DNA of 64,000 bases. Origin: Bradyrhizobium sp. CCBAU 51765. GTDB taxonomy: Bacteria > Pseudomonadota > Alphaproteobacteria > Rhizobiales > Xanthobacteraceae. The notes under the pieces are model-generated. The model saw only the letters and a list, made by a program, of their open reading frames with translations. It was not told where the DNA came from and did no database searches. The DNA is taken from NCBI RefSeq assembly GCF_015291725.1, contig NZ_CP030038.1, forward strand, positions 5,879,001-5,943,000, given 5' to 3'. The position numbers and the translations under genes were made by a program. Below are positions 32,287 through 40,105 of this stretch, piece by piece (position 1 is the first letter of the stretch; each line of letters starts with the position of its first letter).

Positions 32287-33360
32287 CTAATCCACCATGT
32301 CCGCGACCGCCTTGCCGCAGGCCGTGGTATCGGCATTGCCGCCGAGATCCTTCGTCCGCAGCGTGCGTTCGGCCAGCGTGCGCTCGATCGCATCGACGAT
32401 CGATTTTCCTGCTTCCTTCTCGCCGAGATGCTCGAGCATCATGGCGCCCGACCAGATCATGCCGATCGGGTTGGCGATGCCTTGCCCCGCGATATCAGGC
32501 GCCGAGCCGTGCACCGGCTCGAACACCGAGGGGAAATCGCCCTCGGGATTGATGTTGCCTGATGGAGCGATGCCGATCGTGCCGGTGCAGGCCGGGCCGA
32601 GATCGGAGAGGATGTCGCCGAACAGGTTCGAGCCGACCACGACGTCGAACCAGTCCGGATGCAGCACGAAGTTCGCCGTCAGGATGTCGATGTGGTACTT
32701 GTCCCACTTCACGCCCGGAAACTTCTTGGCCATCGCCTCCACACGCTCATCCCAATAGGGCATTGTGATCGAGATGCCGTTCGACTTGGTCGCCGAAGTC
32801 AGGTGCTTCTTCGGCCGCGACTGCGCGAGCTCGAAGGCGAATTTCAGGATGCGATCGACGCCGGTGCGGGTCATCACCGTCTGCTGTGTCACGAACTCGC
32901 GGTCGGTGTCGGGGAACATGCGGCCGCCGACCGAGGAATATTCGCCTTCGGTGTTCTCGCGCACCACCCAGAAATCGATGTCGCCGGGCTTGCGGCCCGC
33001 CAGCGGCGACGGCACGCCGGGCATCAGGCGCACCGGGCGAAGGTTCACGTACTGGTCGAACTCGCGGCGGAACTTGATCAGCGAGCCCCACAGCGAGACG
33101 TGATCCGGGATCTTGGCCGGCCAGCCGACCGCCCCGAAATAGATCGCATCGTGCTTGCCGATCTTTTCCTTCCAGTCGTCAGGCATCATCTGGCCGTGCT
33201 TCTCGTAATAGTCGTACGACGAGAAGTCGAAATGGTCGAAATGCACGGAGACGCCATGCTTCTTCGCCGCCGCCTCCAGAACGCGCAGCCCCTCCGGCAT
33301 CACTTCCTTGCCGATGCCGTCGCCGGGAATGACCGCGATCCGGTATTGTTTCTTGCTCAT
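32287..33360 (-). CDS. Tartrate/D-malate dehydrogenase-type decarboxylating dehydrogenase
   Basis: A 357-residue NAD-dependent beta-decarboxylating dehydrogenase of the TtuC/DmlA group. It begins YRIAVIPGDGIGKEVMPEGL; DFWVVRENTEGEYSSVGGRM is the substrate and coenzyme loop typical of tartrate dehydrogenases. The catalytic metal site is DILTANFVLHPDWFDVVVGS with NLFGDILSDLGPAC, and the NAD site is FEPVHGSAPDIAGQGIANP. The end, NADTTACGKAVADMV, is the family's TxxxxxAV tail. These enzymes oxidise (2R,3R)- or meso-tartrate and D-malate. It is a single minus-strand gene divergent from an SDR gene with 154 bases between starts, and it lies in an island of other hydroxyacid enzymes. Confidence 0.9.
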   Translation of the reverse strand: MSKKQYRIAVIPGDGIGKEVMPEGLRVLEAAAKKHGVSVHFDHFDFSSYDYYEKHGQMMPDDWKEKIGKHDAIYFGAVGWPAKIPDHVSLWGSLIKFRREFDQYVNLRPVRLMPGVPSPLAGRKPGDIDFWVVRENTEGEYSSVGGRMFPDTDREFVTQQTVMTRTGVDRILKFAFELAQSRPKKHLTSATKSNGISITMPYWDERVEAMAKKFPGVKWDKYHIDILTANFVLHPDWFDVVVGSNLFGDILSDLGPACTGTIGIAPSGNINPEGDFPSVFEPVHGSAPDIAGQGIANPIGMIWSGAMMLEHLGEKEAGKSIVDAIERTLAERTLRTKDLGGNADTTACGKAVADMVD

Positions 33361-33514
33361 CGAGAACGTCCTTGGTTGGTCCGGCAGCCGCCGCATTTTG
33401 ATCGCACTGCAATGGACCAAAGTCGCGGGCGGTGCAACGCTGCACTGCAATGTTGACCATGGCGCGGCCGAGCGCCTACTGGTTTCATCCTGTACCTATC
33501 CTGCGAGTACTCCC

Positions 33515-34291
33515 ATGGATCTGCATCTGCGTGGCAAGCGCGTCCTGATCACCGGCGCGTCCAAGGGCATCGGCGCAGCCGCCGCCGAGGCGTTTGCCGA
33601 GGAAGGCGCGCATCTCCTGCTCGCCGCCCGCACTGGCGAGGCGCTGAAGGCGCTGGCCGACCGCCTGCGCTCCGCACACCAGATCGACGCCGCAACGAGC
33701 ATCGTCGATCTGCGCAAGGAGGAGGACGTGGCGCGGCTGGCGAAAGAAGCCGCCGACATCGACGTGCTCGTCAACAATGCCGGCGACATCCCCGGCGGCT
33801 CGATCGACAAGATCGACGAGGCCACCTGGCGGCACGCCTGGGAATTGAAAGTGTTCGGCTACATCAACCTGACGCGGCACATCTATGCGCAGATGAAGGC
33901 GAAGGGCGGCGGCGTCATCGTCAATGACATCGGCGCGGCCGGCGAAAAATTCGACGCCAACTACATCTGCGGCAGCGCCGGCAACGCCGCGCTGATGGCG
34001 TTCACGCGCGCGCTCGGCGGCAAGAGCCTCGCCGACAACATCCGCGTCGTCGGCATCAATCCCGGTCCCGTCGGCACCGATCGCCACGTCACCCTGCTCA
34101 AGACGCGGGCAAAGCACCAGTTCGGCGACGAGAGCCGCTACAAGGAATTCCAGAAGAGCCTGCCGCTCGGCCGCCCCGCGCATGCGCGCGAGATCGGCGA
34201 CCTCATGGCGTTCCTGGCGTCGGATCGCTCCGGCTACACGTCGGGCGTGATATATACGGTGGACGGAGGCATCAGCGCGGGGTGGGGTTAA
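33515..34291 (+). CDS. Divergent short-chain dehydrogenase/reductase lacking the catalytic lysine
   Basis: A 258-residue SDR-fold protein. KRVLITGASKGIGAAAAEAF is the TGxxxGxG coenzyme motif, VLVNNAGDIPGG the NNAG block and SGVIYTVDGGISAGWG the usual C-terminal tail. The active-site region is abnormal: after GVIVNDIGAAGEKFDAN comes Y-I-C-G-S-A-G-N, so the YxxxK lysine is Ser and the expected Ser in the preceding strand is Gly/Ala. The rest of the fold is intact, and such SDRs form a recurrent subfamily, so it is not simply a decayed gene. It may bind NAD(P)H with altered chemistry. ATG 33515 is preferred by homology of the N-terminus; the frame is open further upstream. Confidence 0.88.
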   Translation: MDLHLRGKRVLITGASKGIGAAAAEAFAEEGAHLLLAARTGEALKALADRLRSAHQIDAATSIVDLRKEEDVARLAKEAADIDVLVNNAGDIPGGSIDKIDEATWRHAWELKVFGYINLTRHIYAQMKAKGGGVIVNDIGAAGEKFDANYICGSAGNAALMAFTRALGGKSLADNIRVVGINPGPVGTDRHVTLLKTRAKHQFGDESRYKEFQKSLPLGRPAHAREIGDLMAFLASDRSGYTSGVIYTVDGGISAGWG

Positions 34292-34299
34292 TTGCTCAC

Positions 34300-34377
34300 G
34301 TCGTTCCGGGGCGATGCAAAGCATCGAACCCGGAACCTCGAGATTCCGGGTTCGCCCTTTTGGGCGCCCCGGAATGA
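34300..34377. repeat. Intergenic palindromic repeat, family C (copy 3)
   Basis: GTCGTTCCGGGGCGATGCAA...TTTTGGGCGCCCCGGAATGAC with the GGAACCTCGAGATTCC core. It lies between the SDR gene and the amidase gene on the same strand. Confidence 0.85.
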
Positions 34378-34402
34378 CAATCAAGAGGTAGGAGTAAACT
34401 AA

Positions 34403-35821
34403 TTGTCTCAAGACCTGATCCGCGAAACAGCATGCGCCGTCGTCGACAAGCTGCGGTCCGGCGACGTCTCGCCGCTCGAGCTCCTGGATGTGCTGGAGAA
34501 GCGCATCGGTGAGGTCGACGGCAAGGTCAACGCGCTGCCGATACTGTGCTTCGATCGCGCGCGAACCAATGCGAAAGCGCTGATGCAGAAGCCGGCCGGG
34601 GCGCGCGGGCTGCTCGCTGGCCTGCCGGTGCCGATCAAGGACCTCACCGACGTCGGGGGCGTGTTGAACACGCAGGGCTCGCCGATTTTCAAGGACAACA
34701 TCCCCGCGAAGTCCGACCTCATGGTCGAGAACCTCGAGGCGAACGGCGCGGTGGTCTACGCCAAATCCAACACGCCGGAATTCGGCGCTGGCGCCAACAC
34801 CTTCAACGAGGTGTTCGGTGCGACCCTCAATCCCTGGGATACGACGAAATCGGCAGCGGGCTCCTCCGGCGGCGCGGCCGTGGCGCTCGCAACCGGCATG
34901 GCCTGGCTCGCGCAGGGCTCCGACATGGGCGGGTCCTTGCGCAACCCGGCGGCTTTCTGCGGCGTCGTCGGCATGCGGCCGAGCATCGGCCGTGTCGCGC
35001 ATACCCCGAAGTCAGGTATCGATCGCAATCTCGGCGTGGTCGGCCCGATGGCGCGCAACGTCGAGGATCTCGCGCTGCTGCTGGACGCCATGAGCGGCGA
35101 CTATGCGGACGATCCGCTGTCGCTGCCGGCGCCAACGACCTCGTTCCTTTCGGCGGCTCAGGCAGGCAAGAAGCCGAAGCGCATCGCCTATTCACCCGAC
35201 CTTGGCATCACGCCGGTCGATCCAGAAGTGAAGGCGATCACACGTAAGGCCGCGGAGCGCTTCGCGGAGGCCGGCGCGATCGTGGAGGAGGCGCATCCGG
35301 ACTGGCGCGAGGCGCATGAATGCTTCCACGTGCTGCGCGCGTTCGATTTCGCGATCACCAAGGCCAACCTGCTGCGCACCAAACGCGACATGCTCAAGCC
35401 CGAGGTGATCTGGAACATCGAGGAAGGCCTCAAGCTCACGGTCGATCAGCTCGCGCGCGCCGAGGCGCAGCGCGTCGGCATGACCGCGCGGGCGGTCGAG
35501 TTCTTCAAGACCTACGATCTCCTGCTGGTACCGACGACGATCGTGCCGCCCTTCCCGATCGAACACCGCTATGTCGCCGAATGCGCCGGCAAGAGATTCG
35601 ACAATTACGTCGAGTGGCTCGGCATCGTCTACGCCATCACGCTCGCCTGCTGTCCTGCGCTCTCGCTGCCGTGCGGCTTCACGGCGTCGGGCCTGCCGGT
35701 CGGCGTGCAAGTCGTCGGCGCACCGCGGGCCGACGCACAGGTGATCGCCGGCGCGAAGGTGCTGGAGGATATTCTGGGCCTGCGCGGCACGACCCCGATC
35801 GATCCGAAGGTGAAGAACTGA
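34403..35821 (+). CDS. Amidase-signature family amidase
   Basis: A 472-residue amide hydrolase with the Ser-cisSer-Lys triad: the Lys in GLPVPIKDLTDVGG, the cis-Ser in SAAGSSGGAAVALATGM and the nucleophile in GSDMGGSLRNPAAFCGVVG. The remaining landmarks (NTPEFGAGANTFNEVFG and GPMARNVEDLALLL) are standard. It begins with a TTG codon at 34403; AGGTAGGAG ends 9 bases upstream and supports it, and the frame does not offer an ATG nearby. It precedes an Asp/Glu-racemase-fold gene by 10 bases, forming a two-gene unit. The substrate amide is unknown; with the adjacent racemase-type and M20 genes, a role in amide or ureide nitrogen release is plausible. Confidence 0.9.
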   Translation: MSQDLIRETACAVVDKLRSGDVSPLELLDVLEKRIGEVDGKVNALPILCFDRARTNAKALMQKPAGARGLLAGLPVPIKDLTDVGGVLNTQGSPIFKDNIPAKSDLMVENLEANGAVVYAKSNTPEFGAGANTFNEVFGATLNPWDTTKSAAGSSGGAAVALATGMAWLAQGSDMGGSLRNPAAFCGVVGMRPSIGRVAHTPKSGIDRNLGVVGPMARNVEDLALLLDAMSGDYADDPLSLPAPTTSFLSAAQAGKKPKRIAYSPDLGITPVDPEVKAITRKAAERFAEAGAIVEEAHPDWREAHECFHVLRAFDFAITKANLLRTKRDMLKPEVIWNIEEGLKLTVDQLARAEAQRVGMTARAVEFFKTYDLLLVPTTIVPPFPIEHRYVAECAGKRFDNYVEWLGIVYAITLACCPALSLPCGFTASGLPVGVQVVGAPRADAQVIAGAKVLEDILGLRGTTPIDPKVKN

Positions 35822-35831
35822 CGTCGACCCC

Positions 35832-36482
35832 ATGACGACGACGCCTCGCATCGCCCTCATCCACGCCCTCAAGCACTCCATCGCCCCGATCGAGGCGGCG
35901 TTCGCGACGGCGTGGCCTGAGGCGCGGCTGATGAACCTGCTCGACGACAGCCTGTCTGCGGATCTGGCGCGCGACGGCACGCTCGCCGATGCCATGACCG
36001 AGCGCTTCCTCGCGCTGGGCGATTACGCAGCGGCGACGGGAGCGGATGGAATCTTGTTCACTTGTTCCGCGTTCGGCCCCTGCATCGAGGCGGTCGCGCG
36101 CGCACATGCTTCGATGCCGGTGCTGAAGCCGAACGAGGCCATGATCGAACGTGCCGTAACCATGGGTGAGCGCGTCGGCCTGCTCTCGACCTTTCCGCCG
36201 ACGCTGGCCTCGATGCCGTCCGAGTTCCCTGCCTCCGTCCAGATCGTGCCGAAACTGGCCGAGGGCGCGCTGGCTGCGCTCGATCGCGGCGACCGTGCCA
36301 CGCACGACCGGCTGATCGCGGAAGCATCTCGCGATTTGCGCGACTGCGACGTCATCGCGCTCGCGCAATTCAGCATCGCCGCGACTGCGCCGCTGGTTGC
36401 AGAGGCCACCGGCCGCCCGGTCGTGACGACGCCGGACAGTGCCGTCGACAAGCTGATGAGGCTGCTGCAGGCGAAGGCTTAG
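35832..36482 (+). CDS. Asp/Glu/hydantoin racemase-fold protein with one catalytic cysteine
   Basis: A 216-residue member of the aspartate/glutamate racemase superfamily, which also holds hydantoin racemase, maleate isomerase and arylmalonate decarboxylase. RIALIHALKHSIAPIEAAF at the N-terminus and ADGILFTCSAFGPCIEAV (first active-site Cys) fit the fold. In the second half, where a second Cys is expected in racemases, the strand reads DVIALAQFSIAATAPLV with no cysteine. One-cysteine members are decarboxylases or have other chemistry, so racemisation should not be assumed. It follows the amidase by 10 bases, and its stop overlaps the stop of the convergent TetR gene by four bases. Confidence 0.82.
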   Translation: MTTTPRIALIHALKHSIAPIEAAFATAWPEARLMNLLDDSLSADLARDGTLADAMTERFLALGDYAAATGADGILFTCSAFGPCIEAVARAHASMPVLKPNEAMIERAVTMGERVGLLSTFPPTLASMPSEFPASVQIVPKLAEGALAALDRGDRATHDRLIAEASRDLRDCDVIALAQFSIAATAPLVAEATGRPVVTTPDSAVDKLMRLLQAKA

Positions 36483-37126
36483 GCGCCGGCCTTTGTCCGG
36501 CGCCGCGCATCCTTGATCGCGACCGCGAGCGCAGCCTTTGTCTCATTGACGAAATCCTCGACCAATTCCTCGCGCGTGGCATGCGCCGCCTCGCCGGTGA
36601 ACAGGCCCTGCTCGGCCAGCATCACCACCCCATGCAGCGCGGCCCAGATCTTGAGCGCCTGCCGCTCGCGCAAGTAGCCGACCGCCGGGGCCTCCAGCGC
36701 CTCGATCACGAGCGCAAAGGTCTCCCGCGTCGCCTCGTGCAGCTCGCTGCCCTTGGCCGCGCAGGACACGGTGCGCGAGGCGAACATCAAGCGGTAGATA
36801 CCGTTACGGCGCAGACCGAAATCGAGCGTCGCTTGCGCGAGTCGCGAGAGCTTCGACTGCTTCGACGGCTCCGCCATCGCCTCGCGTAGAACCGTTGTGA
36901 GTTGCCGGAACGCCTCCGCCGTGACCGCCGCGAGCAGCGCCTCGCGGTCGGCGAAATGCCGGTATGGCGCCGGCTGCGAAACACCGAGCTGCCTGGCAAG
37001 CGCCTTGATGCTGATCGCCTCGGCGCCGCCCCGTTCCGCTTCGCGCAATGCGGCCTTGATCAAGGCGTCGCGGAGATCGCCATGGTGATAGGTCTTCTCG
37101 GATTTGCGAGCGAATTGTGAACGCAT
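36479..37126 (-). CDS. TetR-family transcriptional regulator
   Basis: A 215-residue repressor-type regulator. The N-terminal helix-turn-helix lies in SIKALARQLGVSQPAPYRHF after TYHHGDLRDALIKAALREAE; the HHGDLR start and APYRHF recognition helix place it with TetR proteins that carry a WHG-type C-terminal domain. The C-terminal ligand domain includes GIYRLMFASRTVS and IWAALHGVVMLAEQGLF. It is divergent from the ferredoxin-P450 operon; the shared 137-base gap holds a strong promoter for that operon. It is the likely local repressor of the P450 genes, though I could not see a perfect palindrome for it. Start ATG 37126 is inferred from the domain edge. Confidence 0.9.
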   Translation of the reverse strand: MRSQFARKSEKTYHHGDLRDALIKAALREAERGGAEAISIKALARQLGVSQPAPYRHFADREALLAAVTAEAFRQLTTVLREAMAEPSKQSKLSRLAQATLDFGLRRNGIYRLMFASRTVSCAAKGSELHEATRETFALVIEALEAPAVGYLRERQALKIWAALHGVVMLAEQGLFTGEAAHATREELVEDFVNETKAALAVAIKDARRRTKAGA

Positions 37127-37153
37127 GTTGAGTCGAAGCCTATGAGTTTGCGC

Positions 37154-37183
37154 TTGACAGGGGAAGCCCGCCGCGAATGTAAT
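37154..37183 (+). promoter_or_regulatory. Promoter of the ferredoxin-P450 operon
   Basis: TTGACA at 37154-37159 (perfect -35) and TGTAAT at 37178-37183 (5 of 6 for -10) with an 18-base spacer, reading towards the ferredoxin gene at 37264. This is a sigma-70-like promoter unusually good for this GC-rich genome. TetR binding near or downstream of the -10 (the AT-rich AGGATATAACTTAGAAC) would repress it. Confidence 0.65.
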
Positions 37184-37263
37184 AGGATATAACTTAGAAC
37201 AATCCCAGATGAGGAACGCGCCGCCCCTTCGGGCCCCGCGCACACACGACCGAGGAAGCCGCA

Positions 37264-37473
37264 ATGTCAGAGCGACTAAGGGTTCACGTCGATCCGGAGA
37301 AATGCCAGGGCCACGCCCGCTGCAAGGCCCTCGCGCCGGAGCTTTTCGAGCTCGACGAATATGGCAACGCGCACGAAGCCGGCGACGGCGCCGTCCCGCC
37401 GGGGCTTGAGGACAAGGCCTGGCTTGCGAAAGCCAACTGCCCGGAAATCGCAATCGATGTGATCGAGGAGTAG
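37264..37473 (+). CDS. 3Fe-4S type ferredoxin, P450 partner
   Basis: A 69-residue ferredoxin. The cluster ligands are in DPEKCQGHARCKALAPELF (C-x2-H-x2-C) and ANCPEIAI (C-P), with no fourth cysteine in the first motif, so a [3Fe-4S] cluster is expected. The His at the second position is a common variant in ferredoxins encoded next to P450 genes. It is the first gene after the promoter at 37154 and precedes the P450 by 50 bases. It probably carries electrons from a ferredoxin reductase to that P450; no reductase gene lies in the cluster. Confidence 0.92.
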   Translation: MSERLRVHVDPEKCQGHARCKALAPELFELDEYGNAHEAGDGAVPPGLEDKAWLAKANCPEIAIDVIEE

Positions 37474-37523
37474 CGCGGCCGCCTGCGTGCTTCCAGCGAA
37501 CACGAGCCAAGGGATTCCCTGCC

Positions 37524-38744
37524 ATGACCGACGTCAACCAGCCCACCGCCCATCCGCCCGTGACCGACTGGGTCCATGATTTCGACCACACCGATCCGCA
37601 ATGGACGGAGGACCCGTTCCCGATCTGGGACGAACTACGCGCCGCGAGTCCCGTGGTGCACACGGAACGCTTCCTCGGCTGCTACCTGCCGACGACCTAT
37701 GAAGCCGTGCGCGAGATCGCCAACGACACCCAGCACTTCTCCTCACGCCGCATCATCGTCCGCGATGTGCGCCCCGAAGTCGCGAGGAACGCGGCGCCGC
37801 CGATCACCTCGGACCCGCCCGAGCACAAGCCGGCCAAGCAATTGCTGCTGCCGCCTTTCACGCCGGACGCGATGAAGAAGCTCGAACCGCGGGTTCGCGC
37901 CATCTGCAACGAACTGATCGACGAGTTCATCGCCGACGGCAAGGTCGACGCCGCCGCACGCTACAGCAAATACATCCCGGTTCGGGCGATCGCGCACATG
38001 CTCGGCATTCCCGAGAGCGACAGCGATCTCTTCATCAACTGGATTCACATGATCCTCGAGCTCGGCATCAAGGACGAGAGCAAGCTGCTCCAGGCCGTGC
38101 AGGAGATGACGGCCTATTTCAGCGGCCACATCGAAACGCGCAAGAACAAGCCCAGCGACGACCTGATCTCCTATCTGATGAACGCCAGGGACAAGCAAGG
38201 CAATCCGCTCGAGGACTCCCACGTGCTGGGCTCGCTGCGCCTGCTGCTGATCGCCGGCATCGACACCACCTGGAGCGCGATTGGCTCCTCGCTCTGGCAT
38301 CTTGCGAAGACGCCGGCCGACCGCGAGCGGCTGATCGCCGAGCCCGGACTGATCCCGACCGCGGTGGAGGAGCTGCTGCGCGCCTATTCACCGGTGACGA
38401 TGGCGCGCGAGGTGGTCAAGGAAACCACGGTCTCGGGTTGTCCGGTGAAGCCCGGCAACATGGTGCTGCTGTCGTTCCCGGCCGCGAACCGTGACCCCAA
38501 GATGTTTCCGGACGCTGACAAAGTCGTGATCGACCGCCGCGAGAACCGCCACGCCGCCTTCGGCCTCGGCATTCATCGCTGCGTCGGTTCCAACCTTGCG
38601 CGAATGGAGATGCAGGTTGCGCTGGAGGAATGGCTCAAGCGGATTCCGGACTTCCGGCTCGATCCGGCAGGCACTGTGACCTGGTCACAGGGCACGGTGA
38701 GAGGCCCCCGGCAGTTGCCATTTTTGCTGGGAAAGGCGATGTAG
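37524..38744 (+). CDS. Cytochrome P450 (bacterial class I)
   Basis: A 406-residue soluble P450. The I-helix oxygen-activation motif is LLIAGIDTTWSAIGSSLWHL (AGxDT), the K-helix ExxR lies in AVEELLRAYSPVTMAREV, and the haem-binding loop is AAFGLGIHRCVGSNLARMEM with the axial Cys. PPITSDPPEHKPAKQLLLPP is the usual C-helix region with His for the haem propionate. Length and motifs fit soluble enzymes fed by a ferredoxin, here the preceding gene. It precedes an MHS transporter and a molybdopterin oxidoreductase on the same strand. The substrate is unknown; many relatives hydroxylate terpenes or aromatics. Confidence 0.93.
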   Translation: MTDVNQPTAHPPVTDWVHDFDHTDPQWTEDPFPIWDELRAASPVVHTERFLGCYLPTTYEAVREIANDTQHFSSRRIIVRDVRPEVARNAAPPITSDPPEHKPAKQLLLPPFTPDAMKKLEPRVRAICNELIDEFIADGKVDAAARYSKYIPVRAIAHMLGIPESDSDLFINWIHMILELGIKDESKLLQAVQEMTAYFSGHIETRKNKPSDDLISYLMNARDKQGNPLEDSHVLGSLRLLLIAGIDTTWSAIGSSLWHLAKTPADRERLIAEPGLIPTAVEELLRAYSPVTMAREVVKETTVSGCPVKPGNMVLLSFPAANRDPKMFPDADKVVIDRRENRHAAFGLGIHRCVGSNLARMEMQVALEEWLKRIPDFRLDPAGTVTWSQGTVRGPRQLPFLLGKAM

Positions 38745-38779
38745 GCCTTCCCCAGACAAAAGGAAGCGGAAGGCCGGAC

Positions 38780-40102
38780 GTGACAGAGCAAGCAATCCAA
38801 CCGGCCTCCGAGACTTTTGACGTCGCCGACGCTGAACGGCGGATCAAGGCGATCTTCATCGGCTCCATCGGCAATCTCGTCGAGTGGTACGATTTCTACG
38901 CCTATACGGCATTCGCGCTCTATTTCGCTCCCGCCTTCTTTCCCGGCAACGACCCTGTCGTGCAGCAATTGAATGTCGCCGTCGTGTTCGCGGCGACCTT
39001 CCTGATGCGGCCCCTGGGCGGCTGGTTCTTCGGCTATCTCGCCGACCATTTCGGCCGGCGCATCTCGCTGACTCTGTCCGTCGTCTTCATGTGCTTCGGC
39101 TCGCTGATCATCGCGCTGACGCCGACCTATGCCACGATCGGCTTCGCAGCGCCGGTGATCCTCGCGCTCGCCCGCGTCATCGAGGGCCTGAGCCTCGGCG
39201 GCGAATACGGCGCCAGCGCCACGTATCTCAGCGAGGTCGCCGACCCCAAGCATCGCGGCTTCTATTCCAGCTTCCAGTACGTCACGCTGATCGGAGGCCA
39301 GCTCACCGCGATCATCGTGCTGCTGCTCCTGCAAAAGGTCTTCCTCACACCGGAAGAGCTGAAGGCCTGGGGCTGGCGCATCCCCTTCGCGATCGGCGCG
39401 CTGCTGGCGATCTTCGCCGCGGTGATGCGGCGCGGCCTGCACGAGACCGAGGCGTTCGAGGAGGCCAGGAAGGTGGTGAAGCCGACCGGCTCGATCACCA
39501 ATCTGCTGCGCTATCCGCGCGAGCTCTTGCTGGTCGTCGGTCTCACCGCCGGCGGCACCGCCGCGTTCTACACTTTCACCACCTACATGCAGACCTTCGT
39601 CAAGCTTTCGGTCGGGCTGACCGAGGACCAGACCACCTTCGTGATCTTCGGCACGCTGATTTTCGCGACCATCCTCCAGCCGATCTACGGCGCGATCTCC
39701 GACAAGATCGGCCGCAAGCCGCTGCTGATTTTCTTCGGCGTCGCCGGCACGCTCGCTACCGTTCCGCTGCTGATGGCGCTGAAGGAGACGAAATCGCCCT
39801 TCATGACGTTCATCCTGATCTGCGCCGCCTGGCTGTTCGTCGCCGGCTACACCTCGATCAACGCCGTGGTGAAGGCTGAATTATTCCCGACCAATGTCCG
39901 CGCCCTCGGCGTCGGCCTGCCCTATGCCATCACGGTCTCGATCTTCGGCGGCACGGCGCCGGCGATCGCGCTCTATTTCAAGAGCATCGGGCACGAGGAA
40001 TGGTTCTATTTCTATCTCAGTGGCATCATCTGCCTGTCGCTGATCATCTATTCAACCATGCGCGATACCAAGCACGCCTCCGCAATGCATCGGCACGAGT
40101 AG
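38780..40102 (+). CDS. MHS-family major facilitator transporter
   Basis: A 440-residue inner-membrane transporter with 12 predicted helices, of the metabolite:H+ symporter group (proline/betaine, alpha-ketoglutarate, shikimate and aromatic acid permeases). GSIGNLVEWYDFYAYTAFAL at the first helix and RPLGGWFFGYLADHFGRR with RVIEGLSLGGEYGASATYLS are signatures of the group. The start is a GTG at 38780 (family N-terminus begins shortly before helix 1), with AGGAAG upstream; the open frame continues back into the P450 gene. It lies 35 bases after the P450 and 3 bases before the molybdopterin gene. Import of an organic acid handled by the neighbouring oxidoreductases is the most natural role. Confidence 0.9.
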   Translation: MTEQAIQPASETFDVADAERRIKAIFIGSIGNLVEWYDFYAYTAFALYFAPAFFPGNDPVVQQLNVAVVFAATFLMRPLGGWFFGYLADHFGRRISLTLSVVFMCFGSLIIALTPTYATIGFAAPVILALARVIEGLSLGGEYGASATYLSEVADPKHRGFYSSFQYVTLIGGQLTAIIVLLLLQKVFLTPEELKAWGWRIPFAIGALLAIFAAVMRRGLHETEAFEEARKVVKPTGSITNLLRYPRELLLVVGLTAGGTAAFYTFTTYMQTFVKLSVGLTEDQTTFVIFGTLIFATILQPIYGAISDKIGRKPLLIFFGVAGTLATVPLLMALKETKSPFMTFILICAAWLFVAGYTSINAVVKAELFPTNVRALGVGLPYAITVSIFGGTAPAIALYFKSIGHEEWFYFYLSGIICLSLIIYSTMRDTKHASAMHRHE

Positions 40103-40105
40103 GCC

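Noticed and set aside
37127..37263. A TetR palindrome in the tetR-ferredoxin gap
   Set aside because: Only weak, imperfect symmetry is visible around GATATAACTTAG; not enough to call an operator.
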